This document shows, one piece after another, positions 7,953 through 16,223 of a DNA stretch of 64,000 bases. Under the pieces are notes generated by a model. It saw nothing but the letters and a program-made list of their open reading frames with translations, had not been told where the DNA came from and ran no database searches. The translations under genes and the position numbers were made by a program. Numbering within the stretch: position 1 is the stretch's first letter; every line of letters begins with the position of its first letter. The DNA is from Novosphingobium sp. Its GTDB lineage: Bacteria; Pseudomonadota; Alphaproteobacteria; Sphingomonadales; Sphingomonadaceae. The stretch spans positions 632,501 to 696,500 of the forward strand of contig JACKKY010000004.1 in NCBI GenBank assembly GCA_024236175.1. Reading direction: 5' to 3'.

Positions 7953-8912
7953 GTGAATGACGCCATTCGGCTTGACGGACGTGTTGCCCTGGTAACCGGC
8001 GCAGGGCGCGGCCTTGGGCGATCGCATGCGCTGGAACTGGCCGCGCGCGGAGCGAAGGTCGTGGTCAACGATCTCGGCTGCGGCCTGTTCGGAGAAGGCG
8101 AAGACGAAAACGTCGCGGAAACGGTGGTGCGCGGGATAACGGACGCCGGCGGCAGCGCGATCGCCAACACGCTTGCGATCGAGAAGCCCGAAAACGCAAG
8201 GCAGATGGTACAAGAGGCGCTGGCAGCCTTCGGGCGGCTCGACATCGTCGTCAACAATGCCGGCTTCCTTCGGCGGCGCCCTTTCCTCGAGCACACACCG
8301 GAAATGGTGGACGACCTGCTCGCGGTGCATGTGAAGGGCTCCTACTTCGTATCGCAGGCAGCGTTCGAAGTGATGGTCGATCAAGGTTATGGCCGCTTCG
8401 TCTTCACCACCTCTCCGGGCGGCACGCGCGGCAACCCGTTCGTCACCGCCTATGGTGCGGCAAAGGGCGGCGTGATCGGGCTGGCCCAGGCGGTTGCGCT
8501 GGCCGGGGAACCTCACGGAATCAAGGCCAACGCCATCTCCCCCTTCGCCGCGACCCGCATGGGCGACGCGATGGAAACGACAAGCCCGAAGGAACGGATG
8601 CACGACCACAAGGAGCTGCTTTCGGGCGTGCTCGATCCGCGCCACGCATCGGCGGCGGTGGTCTATCTGGCTTCCGAGCAATGCGAGCTCAATCATACGA
8701 TCCTGACGGTCGGCGGCGGGCGGGTCGCCCTGTCGGCCATGGTCATCGGCGAAGGTTGGCAGGCGCCCGACGGTGCGTTGCTCACGCCCGAAGACGTGCG
8801 CGACAATCTTGCGCAGATTATCGACCTTTCGGCAGCCACGAATCCGCAATCCAGCGACCAGGAAGGCAGCGCCTTCCTGCGACCGGCGATCGAGGCCGCG
8901 ATGGCTCGTTGA
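7953..8912 (+). CDS. SDR-family oxidoreductase (hydroxyacyl-CoA dehydrogenase-like)
   Basis: 319 aa, starting at GTG 7953 with GGAG about ten bases before it. NAD(P) binding is shown by TGAGRGLGRSH, and the structural motif is VNNAGF. The active site is the Tyr/Lys pair in TAYGAAKGG. The VVNDLG segment after the second strand resembles the dehydrogenase part of peroxisomal-type multifunctional enzymes, which act on 3-hydroxyacyl-CoAs; this is pattern-based. A C-terminal extension of about 60 residues (VIGEGWQAPDGALLTPEDV) goes beyond a minimal SDR. It is divergent from the aminotransferase and upstream of the HyuB-like gene. Confidence 0.82.
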   Translation: MNDAIRLDGRVALVTGAGRGLGRSHALELAARGAKVVVNDLGCGLFGEGEDENVAETVVRGITDAGGSAIANTLAIEKPENARQMVQEALAAFGRLDIVVNNAGFLRRRPFLEHTPEMVDDLLAVHVKGSYFVSQAAFEVMVDQGYGRFVFTTSPGGTRGNPFVTAYGAAKGGVIGLAQAVALAGEPHGIKANAISPFAATRMGDAMETTSPKERMHDHKELLSGVLDPRHASAAVVYLASEQCELNHTILTVGGGRVALSAMVIGEGWQAPDGALLTPEDVRDNLAQIIDLSAATNPQSSDQEGSAFLRPAIEAAMAR

Positions 8913-8922
8913 TCCGGCTGAT

Positions 8923-8942
8923 CCGCAAGGCGCCGCTTGCGG
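8923..8942 (+). terminator. Hairpin after the SDR gene, weak terminator candidate
   Basis: CCGCAAG and CTTGCGG form a 7-bp stem with a 6-nt loop, 10 bp after the SDR stop. The following bases (CATTTCATC) are only mildly T-rich. It may end the SDR transcript before the HyuB-like gene. Confidence 0.3.
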
Positions 8943-9079
8943 CATTTCATCTATTGCAGATTTTGCCGCACGGTTTGTCGAGAAAGCGGTTTGGGTGTAA
9001 TTTAATCCGACTGCTATCAATACGTCGTGCGCCCGGACAAGGCCGCCCACGAAGAGGACTGTCAGAGAGGAACTGCTTC

Positions 9080-10909
9080 ATGTCCTACGAATTGAACCGC
9101 AAGCTTGCGGCCCGGCGCGATCCGCTGCCGACCAACGTGAATATCGATTCCGTCACCGCCGACATCATCCGCGGCGCTTTCGAAACCGTCTGTTTCGAAT
9201 CGGCGACGTTCCTCGGCCGGGCAGCTTCCTCGCCGATCATCAATCAGTCGAACGAGCGGAACGCCGCGATCGTGGACGGACACGGCCGGCTCGCCATGGG
9301 CGCCATCGGCACGCCTCACCTCACTTTCGTCAACCAGATGGAAACCCGCTGGGGCCTGATGAACCAGGAGCGTTACGACTGGGGCCCGGGCGACATCTTC
9401 CTGGCCAACGATCCCGATCACGGCGGCGGCCACCTGCCCGATTACTGCGTCTACGGCCCGGTCTACGACGAGAAGGGCGAGCTGATCTGCATCCAGACGC
9501 TGCAGGCCCACCAGGGCGACACGGGCGGCAAGGATCCGGGCGGTTTCACGCTCGAAGCGACCGATATCTTCACCGAAGGCGTGATTTATCCCTGCCTGAA
9601 GCTGGTTCACCGCGGCGAGCTGCGCAAGGACGTGTTCGACTTCGTGGTGCGCAACAACCGCTTCGCCACCTTCGCGGGCGACATCGCCGCCATGATCGGC
9701 GGCGTGCAGCATGCAGTGCGGATGCTGGACAGCCTCTTGGCGAAATGGGGCTCCGAGACGGTCAAGGCGGCCATCAACCATTCCGTCGAACACACCGAGC
9801 GGCGCGTCCGCGAGGAAGTCGCGAAATGGCCCGACGGGATCTATGAAGGCACTGTCCTGATCGACCACGACACCGCCGGCACCAAGGACATCAAGGTCCA
9901 CGTGACCTGCACCATCAAGGGCGATCAGCTGACCGTCGATCTCACGGGCACCGATGACCGGCAGGATCTGGTCGGCGTCTGGAACACTTTCGCCAACAGC
10001 CGCTCCTACGTGATGACCCAGGTGATCACCCACATGGACCCGACCATCGTCCGCAACGAGGGCATGTTCAACGCGGTCGAGATCATCATTCCCGAAGGCT
10101 GCATCGCCCATCCTCCGCCGAACAAGCCGGCGGCACTGGGCTCCTTCCACCCGGCCTGCGAAATCACCGAAGCGGTTACGCTCGCGCTCTCCCAGGTCGC
10201 TCCCGAACGCGCGCAGCCGCAGCTTTACAAGATCGGCATGCCCAACGCCGTCATCGGCTTCGACGACAACGGGATGATGTGGATGGACCAGGGCGTCGAC
10301 TGCCGCTCCATGGACGCTTCGGCGATCCAGGGGATCGACGGCTGGGGGTCATGCCCCAACGCGCTGGGCAACCTGATCCTTTCCGAAGCGGAAGACGCGG
10401 AAAGCCGTTTCCCGATCCTGAACATCAGCCGGGAGATGAAGACCGACGGCGGTGGCGCCGGGCAATGGCGCGGTTCGCCGGGCAGCCTCAACGTCAAGCA
10501 GGTTCTCAAGCCGCTTTCGGCCATGGCCTGGATGGTTTCGGCCGAGCATCCGCTGCGCGGCATGTGCGGCGGCGAAGATGCCATTCCGTACGAAAACCAT
10601 TTCGAAGTCGGCACGCCGAACGAACGCAAGATCGAACACACCGCCCAGGACCTGCTGCCTGAGGGTTCGGTCATCGCCTACCAGCACGGCGGCGGCGCGG
10701 GTTTCGGTCCGTCGCTCCTGCGGGACCCCGAAGCGGTCAAGGAGGACGTGCTCGACGAGTACATCAGCGAAAAGGCTGCTCGCGAGGTTTACGGCGTGGT
10801 CCTGAAAGGCACGCTCGAAAACTACGATCTCGAGGTGGACGTCGAAGCGACCGAGGCACTTCGCAAGGAAATGGGCGTCGACGAGCTTCTCTCCGAGGCC
10901 GCCGAGTAA
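9080..10909 (+). CDS. Hydantoinase B/oxoprolinase-family protein
   Basis: 609 aa. I chose ATG 9080, preceded by GAGAGG, because family sequence begins at NVNIDSVTADIIRGAFETVCFE. Typical blocks are NERNAAIVDGHGRL, DIFLANDPDHGGGHLPDY, LQAHQGDTGG and the C-terminal QHGGGAGFGP. This is the B-type subunit that works with a HyuA-type ATPase subunit in N-methylhydantoinase, oxoprolinase, acetone carboxylase and acetophenone carboxylase systems. The HyuA partner follows after 81 bp. I see no gamma/small subunit beside it, which argues against a standard acetone carboxylase. The substrate is unknown. Confidence 0.85.
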   Translation: MSYELNRKLAARRDPLPTNVNIDSVTADIIRGAFETVCFESATFLGRAASSPIINQSNERNAAIVDGHGRLAMGAIGTPHLTFVNQMETRWGLMNQERYDWGPGDIFLANDPDHGGGHLPDYCVYGPVYDEKGELICIQTLQAHQGDTGGKDPGGFTLEATDIFTEGVIYPCLKLVHRGELRKDVFDFVVRNNRFATFAGDIAAMIGGVQHAVRMLDSLLAKWGSETVKAAINHSVEHTERRVREEVAKWPDGIYEGTVLIDHDTAGTKDIKVHVTCTIKGDQLTVDLTGTDDRQDLVGVWNTFANSRSYVMTQVITHMDPTIVRNEGMFNAVEIIIPEGCIAHPPPNKPAALGSFHPACEITEAVTLALSQVAPERAQPQLYKIGMPNAVIGFDDNGMMWMDQGVDCRSMDASAIQGIDGWGSCPNALGNLILSEAEDAESRFPILNISREMKTDGGGAGQWRGSPGSLNVKQVLKPLSAMAWMVSAEHPLRGMCGGEDAIPYENHFEVGTPNERKIEHTAQDLLPEGSVIAYQHGGGAGFGPSLLRDPEAVKEDVLDEYISEKAAREVYGVVLKGTLENYDLEVDVEATEALRKEMGVDELLSEAAE

Positions 10910-10990
10910 CGGCATACTGACAACAGCTGGTCCTTCGTTCCCTCCCCTTCCGGGAGGGGTGGGGATCTCTGCAGGTGAAGAGGACCTGAA

Positions 10991-13063
10991 ATGAACTATC
11001 GCGTCGGCATCGACATCGGCGGCACCTTCACGGATTTCGCCCTTCTCAAGGGCACCGAAGTGATCCTGCACAAGAACCTGTCCACACCCGAAGACCGGTC
11101 GGCGGGCGTGATGGAAGGCCTGGCCAAGCTGGCGGAGATCGAAGGGCTTTCGCTCGGTGATTTCCTCGGCAAGTGCGAGGCTATCGTCCACGGTACCACC
11201 GTCGCCGACAACACGCTGATCGAAATGAACGGCGCGGTCACCGGCCTGATCACCACCGACGGCTTCCGCGACGAGATCGAATATCGCCGCGGCTTCAAGG
11301 AAGACATCTGGGACGTGCGCCTGCCCGCGCCGAAGCAGATCACCCCTCGCCGCCGCCGCATGACGGTGAAGGAACGTATCCTCCATGACGGCGCCGTCCA
11401 CATCCCTCTCGACGAGGAAGGCGTGCGCGAGGCTTGCCGCCGGCTGCGGCTGCAGAACGTGGAAGCGGTCGCGATTTCCTTCCTGTTCTCCTTCGTCAAT
11501 CCCGACCACGAAAGGCGCGCCAAGGAAATCGTCACCCAGGAGATCCAGAACGCCTACGTCTGCGCCGGCCACGAAGTGCTGCCGCGCGCACCGGAATTCG
11601 ACCGCACCAGCACGACTGTCGTGAACGCCTACGTCGGCCCCAGGGTGACCTCCTATCTCGAACGACTCGTCGCCCGACTGGCCGAAGGCGGATACAAGAA
11701 CCAGCTGATGGTCATGCAGGCATCAGGCGGCGTGATGACGAAGGAGTATATCGACGGCGCCCCGATCCGCGTCCTGGCATCGGGCCCGGCGGGAGGCGTG
11801 ATCGGCTCGGCTCATGTCGGTGTAGCAAAGGGACACAAGGACCTGCTGTGCGTCGACATGGGCGGCACCTCCTACGACATGTCGCTGGTGATCGACGGCC
11901 AGGCGCCGGCAGAAGCCGGCTGGAACATGCATCACCGCTACCTGATCGGTGTGCCGATGGTGAAGGTCGAGACGCTGGGTGCCGGCGGCGGTTCGGTCTG
12001 TCACGTCAACAACGGCGCGCTCGAAGTCGGGCCGAAGTCGGCCGGCGCCGATCCGGGCCCGATCTGCTACGGCGCGGGTGGAACCGAGCCGACCGTGACC
12101 GACGCGCTGGTCATGCTCGGCATTCTGTCCACCGACGAGGGCTTCGCGGGCGGCAGCTTCCAGCTTACTCGCGACGGCGTCGAGGAAGCCTTCCAGAAGA
12201 TCGGCGACGAGATGGGCTATGGCGCCGAGGAAGCCGCGTTCGACTGCTGGCGCGTGGTCAATGCCAACATGAGCCAGGGCGTGCGGCGCACGACCGCTGG
12301 CAAGGGTATCGATCCGCATGATCTGACGATGCTGGCATATGGCGGCAACGGCCCGGCCTTCGCCGCCATCCAGGCTGAGGACCTCGGTATCGAAAAGGTG
12401 CTGGTGCCCAAGGCCTCCCCGACGTTTTCGGCGCTGGGCACGCTGGTCGCAAACCCGACTATCGACGAAGAGCGCTCCTACATCGTGCCCGCCAACGAAG
12501 CCGAGCTCGACAAGGTCCGCGCGCTTTGGGAAGAGCTTTGCACGCGTGCCGAGCGGTTCTTCAAGAACGCCCATTTCACGCCCGACCAGATGGTGCTCAA
12601 CTACCAGCTCAACATGCGCTATCCGGGGCAGAACTTCTCGCTGTCCTTCGATTTCAAGGCAGACGGCAAGCTGCACGACCTGTCCTTCATCGACGAGAAT
12701 TTCGGCGCCAGGGCAATGGAGCTGTTCAACCAGCGGCACATGGCCGAGTACAACCACATTCGCGAGCACGAGACTCCCGAGATTTCCGGCGTCCGCCTAG
12801 CCGCCTATGTCGAGACCACCTCACCCGAAGCCAAGGCGGGGTTCTCGGCCGCGACCAGCGCGCCGAAACCGGCGAAGACCCGCAGGGCCAATCTCGGCCA
12901 GGGTTTCAAGGACACGCCGGTCTACAGCGGCGGCGACCTTGTGCCCGGCAACGAAATCGCCGCACCGGCGATCATCGAGGAAACCTTCACTACGATCGTG
13001 GTCTATCCCGGCTGGAAGGCCCGGGTGGACGATGCCGGCGACTACGAACTGGTCAAGGCCTGA
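10991..13063 (+). CDS. Hydantoinase A/oxoprolinase-family ATPase subunit
   Basis: 690 aa. The actin-like ATPase fold is clear: GIDIGGTFTDFALL at the N-terminus (phosphate 1), HGTTVADNTLIE, a second phosphate loop VDMGGTSYDMSLV, TLGAGGGSVCHV, and KSAGADPGPICYG. These proteins use ATP to activate a cyclic amide, ketone or similar substrate together with a HyuB subunit, which is the preceding gene. The ATG follows a GAAGAGGA site. The intervening 81 bp contain a CCTCCC/GGGAGG hairpin that could tune expression between the subunits. Confidence 0.87.
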   Translation: MNYRVGIDIGGTFTDFALLKGTEVILHKNLSTPEDRSAGVMEGLAKLAEIEGLSLGDFLGKCEAIVHGTTVADNTLIEMNGAVTGLITTDGFRDEIEYRRGFKEDIWDVRLPAPKQITPRRRRMTVKERILHDGAVHIPLDEEGVREACRRLRLQNVEAVAISFLFSFVNPDHERRAKEIVTQEIQNAYVCAGHEVLPRAPEFDRTSTTVVNAYVGPRVTSYLERLVARLAEGGYKNQLMVMQASGGVMTKEYIDGAPIRVLASGPAGGVIGSAHVGVAKGHKDLLCVDMGGTSYDMSLVIDGQAPAEAGWNMHHRYLIGVPMVKVETLGAGGGSVCHVNNGALEVGPKSAGADPGPICYGAGGTEPTVTDALVMLGILSTDEGFAGGSFQLTRDGVEEAFQKIGDEMGYGAEEAAFDCWRVVNANMSQGVRRTTAGKGIDPHDLTMLAYGGNGPAFAAIQAEDLGIEKVLVPKASPTFSALGTLVANPTIDEERSYIVPANEAELDKVRALWEELCTRAERFFKNAHFTPDQMVLNYQLNMRYPGQNFSLSFDFKADGKLHDLSFIDENFGARAMELFNQRHMAEYNHIREHETPEISGVRLAAYVETTSPEAKAGFSAATSAPKPAKTRRANLGQGFKDTPVYSGGDLVPGNEIAAPAIIEETFTTIVVYPGWKARVDDAGDYELVKA

Positions 13064-13075
13064 GCCTTTTCCGGC

Positions 13076-13093
13076 CCGCCCCTCCGGGGGCGG
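13076..13093. terminator. GC-rich hairpin between convergent genes
   Basis: CCGCCCC-TCCG-GGGGCGG is a 7-bp perfect stem between the stops of the HyuA-like gene (13063) and the convergent TPR gene (13100). No T-tract follows on either strand, so it is at best a weak or factor-assisted terminator. Confidence 0.3.
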
Positions 13094-13099
13094 TGCCGG

Positions 13100-15637
13100 C
13101 TAGCGGCCGGTGCCGACCACTTCCTGATAAACGGCTTCGAGTGCCGCCTCGAAGTCCCGCGCGTAGCGGGCGGAGACGAACAGCGGCTCGGTTAGCCTGT
13201 TACCCGCCAGCTTCGCCCCTACCGCGGCGAGCCTTCCGGGGTTTGTCGCGAGATCGAGGATCAGTTCCTCGTACTCATCCTCTGTCCGGGTAATCAGTTC
13301 GGGCAACCCGACAGCCGTCAGCAGGCTCGCCGCCACCCGAGCCGAGAACTGCCGCCCGGCCATGGTGACGACCGGCAGGCCCGACCAGAGGGCGTCACTC
13401 GTCGTTGTGTGGGCATTGTAGTTGAACGTGTCGATAAACAGGTCGGCATGCCTGTGGCGGGCAAGGTGTTCGCTGTGCGGCAGCTTGTCCGCGAAGACCA
13501 GCCGCCCCCCATCGATGCCGCGGGCGGCGGCCTCCTTGCGAAGGTTGGCCTCGGCCCAAGGATTTGAGCGCAACAGCCAGAGCACGCTGCCTTCGACCCT
13601 GCTCAGCAGCCGCATCCAGATGTCGAATTCCCTGGGACCGATCTTGTAGTTCTGGTTGAAGCAGCAGAACACGAACCCTTCGTCGGGCAGGCCCAGCTCT
13701 TCGCGGGTCGTCCGGGTGTCGGCGATCCTCCGCCTGTCGTCATTGGGCTGGTAACTGTTCGGCAGGAAGATGATCTTCTCCGAATAGTGCGCACGCTCCG
13801 CTTCGGGAATGACGACGGGATCGGCGACGATATAGTCCATGAACGGGGCGCCCATCGTTCCCGGATAGGCCAGGTAGTTGACCTGAATCGGCGCCAGCCG
13901 CCAGGCGAACAGGCCGGTACGGGCGTCCCGCGTATAACCCTTGCGATCGATGGCGATATCGATCTGATGGCTGCGCGCGAGTTCGACGACTTCGCGGTCG
14001 GGCATATCGCGAATGTCGACGAAGTGATCGATATGCTGCAGCACCTGATCGAGCATCTCTCCGCCCTGCCGTGGACTGTAGCTGTAGGCGAAGATCTCGA
14101 AGCGGCTCCTGTCGTGCTCGCGGAACAGACCCGCCATGAGAAACAACATCGGGTGGTCGTAGAAATCCGAAGAAAAATAGCCGAGGCGGATCTTCCCTGA
14201 TTTTTCTGCGGGCCGGGCCGGCAGCGGCAATTCCGCCTGGCCGAACGTCTGCTCGGCATAATGCCTCGCACGCTGCGCCTGCCGCTCGGGGTGATCTTCG
14301 AAAGCCAGCAGCGTGAAGGGCGGAACCGCGTCGCCTGCGATACCGAGACTCTCGGTGACCGCGGCGAACTCGCTGAAGGCAGACCAGTCGCAGATATGCG
14401 CCTGTTGATGCAGCTTCTGCGCACGCGCAATCGCCAGGTCCGGGTCAATCTGCAACGCCTTGGCAAAACTCTCGACTGCCTTGTCGAGCTTTCCCTGTTC
14501 CATCAGCACGACGGCCAGATCATTGTGCGCCACCGCGAGGTCAGGATCGATTTCCAGCGCCTTCAGGTGGCATTCGATCGCGTCGTCGAGCCGGTGCAGA
14601 TCATGCATCACGACGCCAAGGTTGTTGTGCACCTGCGCGTAATCGGGCCTGATCTGAAGCGCTTCCCGGTAGCATTCAATCGCGGCCTGATGCCTGCCCA
14701 GCGTCTGGAGAGCGATCCCGAGATTGAAATGGACTTCGGCGAAATTGCGATTGCTGCGCAGCGCCTGTCGATAACTCTCCACGGCTTCATCCAGCCGGTT
14801 CGCGTCCTTGAGGACGTTGCCGAGATTGAAATGCAGATCGGCATTGTCGGGCGCACTCTGCGCGAGCTGGCGGAACGTGGCGATCGCCTCGTCCAGACTG
14901 CCCTGCTGGTGCAGGACGTCACCCAGATTGTTCAGCGCTTCGAAATATCCGGGCTGAACCCGCAACGCATTTCGATAGCTCTTGGCGGCCTCGTCGAACC
15001 TGGCCAGATCCCGCAACGCATTGCCGAGATTGTAATGCGCGCTGGCATGATCCGGTTTGAGCTGCAGGGTGCGGCGATAGCTCCGGGCCGCGTCCTCGAA
15101 CCTGCCAAGCGCGTTCAGCGCATTGCCGAGATTGAAATGCGCCGAGGAAGAATTGGGTTCGCTCTCGATCGCCCGGGCATAGCTCGCAATGGCACCTTCG
15201 AGCTTTCCCTGAGCGGTGAAGAGGTTTCCGAGATTGAAATGGGCCTCGGTGAAATCTGGCTTCGCGCGGATCGCGTTCCGAAACGCCTCCTCTGCCTTCC
15301 CGGCCTCGCCAAGTCCCTTCCGGCAGACCCCGAGCAGGTTCCAGACGAAATGCGAAGAAGGAAACTGACGCGCAAGCGCTTCCGCACCCTCGGCGGCCGG
15401 ACCCAGTTTTCCTTGCCGGTACTGATCTATGACGGCGTCGACGCGATCCTTGGGAAGGGCCGCTACCGGCGAACCCTGATTCGAGGCATCGATTTCCGAG
15501 AGGGCGGCGCGAGCCCGCGCATTGTTTGGAAACTTCTCGAGGATCGACCTGTAGATCCTGCGCGCTTCCTCCGCTTCGCCGTTGCGTTCGCTAGCCTTTG
15601 CGCGTCGCATTTCGCGGTCGACGGAGAAATTCGCCAT
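13100..15637 (-). CDS. TPR protein with O-GlcNAc-transferase (SPINDLY-like) catalytic domain
   Basis: 845 aa. Residues up to about 420 are a long array of 34-residue tetratricopeptide repeats (for example AHFNLGNALNALGRFEDAARSYRRTL). The C-terminal ~400 residues match the GT41 O-GlcNAc transferase region: IRLGYFSSDFYDHPMLFLMAG, NYLAYPGTMGAPFMDYIVAD, FCCFNQNYKIGP, and YNAHTTTSDALWSGLPVVTM. These enzymes transfer a sugar from a nucleotide sugar to Ser/Thr of proteins; the bacterial targets are mostly unknown. The ATG at 15637 is favoured over the upstream TTG at 15673. It lies downstream of a frameshifted NTF2-like gene on the same strand. Confidence 0.87.
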   Translation of the reverse strand: MANFSVDREMRRAKASERNGEAEEARRIYRSILEKFPNNARARAALSEIDASNQGSPVAALPKDRVDAVIDQYRQGKLGPAAEGAEALARQFPSSHFVWNLLGVCRKGLGEAGKAEEAFRNAIRAKPDFTEAHFNLGNLFTAQGKLEGAIASYARAIESEPNSSSAHFNLGNALNALGRFEDAARSYRRTLQLKPDHASAHYNLGNALRDLARFDEAAKSYRNALRVQPGYFEALNNLGDVLHQQGSLDEAIATFRQLAQSAPDNADLHFNLGNVLKDANRLDEAVESYRQALRSNRNFAEVHFNLGIALQTLGRHQAAIECYREALQIRPDYAQVHNNLGVVMHDLHRLDDAIECHLKALEIDPDLAVAHNDLAVVLMEQGKLDKAVESFAKALQIDPDLAIARAQKLHQQAHICDWSAFSEFAAVTESLGIAGDAVPPFTLLAFEDHPERQAQRARHYAEQTFGQAELPLPARPAEKSGKIRLGYFSSDFYDHPMLFLMAGLFREHDRSRFEIFAYSYSPRQGGEMLDQVLQHIDHFVDIRDMPDREVVELARSHQIDIAIDRKGYTRDARTGLFAWRLAPIQVNYLAYPGTMGAPFMDYIVADPVVIPEAERAHYSEKIIFLPNSYQPNDDRRRIADTRTTREELGLPDEGFVFCCFNQNYKIGPREFDIWMRLLSRVEGSVLWLLRSNPWAEANLRKEAAARGIDGGRLVFADKLPHSEHLARHRHADLFIDTFNYNAHTTTSDALWSGLPVVTMAGRQFSARVAASLLTAVGLPELITRTEDEYEELILDLATNPGRLAAVGAKLAGNRLTEPLFVSARYARDFEAALEAVYQEVVGTGR

Positions 15638-15710
15638 ACCGTGTTCTATTGCGCAATTCGGACCGGCGAGCAACGCGGCACGTTTTCACGCAGCCCCCCC
15701 GCCAAGTGTT

Positions 15711-16111
15711 TCAGCCGGCGAGTTTCCTTGTATCGTTACGCTTGACCAGCCAGCTCTCGCCGTTGCGGGCCAGCGTGACATCGCACAGGGCCATGCAGTT
15801 CAACCTGCCGCCCTGCGCCCAGTCGGTGACAAAATTGTAGTAGCGCGCCAGGACCTTGTCCGTCCCGTCCACATAGTCGCAGGCGAGGTTGCCGATCATA
15901 TGGCGCATTCGCGCGCCGTTCTGCTTCATCATGACGAGCGGGACCGCGCGAAGTGCCTCGCGCCCGACGATCGGCTGGGCGAAACTCCTGCGAAAACGCC
16001 ATCCTCACTCCACAGGGCCGCCCAGCCGTCTCCGTCGCTTTCATCCACAAGCCAGCAATAGCGCGCCAGGAAATCGCTGATGGACGCATAATCGTCGGTG
16101 GAAACCGGCAT
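15711..16111 (-). pseudogene. NTF2-like/SnoaL-like protein interrupted by a frameshift
   Basis: The first part runs from ATG 16111 (MPVSTDDYASISDFLARYCW to EDGVFAGVS) and is a typical start of a cystatin-fold NTF2-like protein. It then leaves frame near 15976-15984. The neighbouring frame continues it as AQPIVGREALRAVPLV and RHMIGNLACDYVDG, ending with NGESWLVKRNDTRKLAG at 15711. Adding one base would restore about 133 aa, the normal family length. Either the gene is broken, or the assembly has a one-base deletion, or (less likely) there is recoding. Family members include limonene-epoxide-hydrolase-like and polyketide-cyclase-like proteins. Confidence 0.75.
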
Positions 16112-16223
16112 TGAACCTCTCCCATTCTGCCTGTCGCACCCCGGTGTTCATTTTGCCGCTGCTAACTTGTCATTCAGCCCTGCTGACTTACATTGGCAAA
16201 CGAAAGGGTGGTTTCCGCGCAAG

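Noticed and set aside
10931..10964. C-rich/G-rich hairpin between the HyuB- and HyuA-like genes as a terminator
   Set aside because: There is no T-run and the two genes must be co-expressed, so I left it as an mRNA structure mentioned with the HyuA entry.
14261..15745. A 494-codon plus-strand frame and a ~102-bp DNA periodicity that resembles a repeat array
   Set aside because: The periodicity comes from the TPR repeats of the minus-strand protein. The units vary like 34-residue coding repeats, with no unique spacers, so this is neither CRISPR nor a separate gene.
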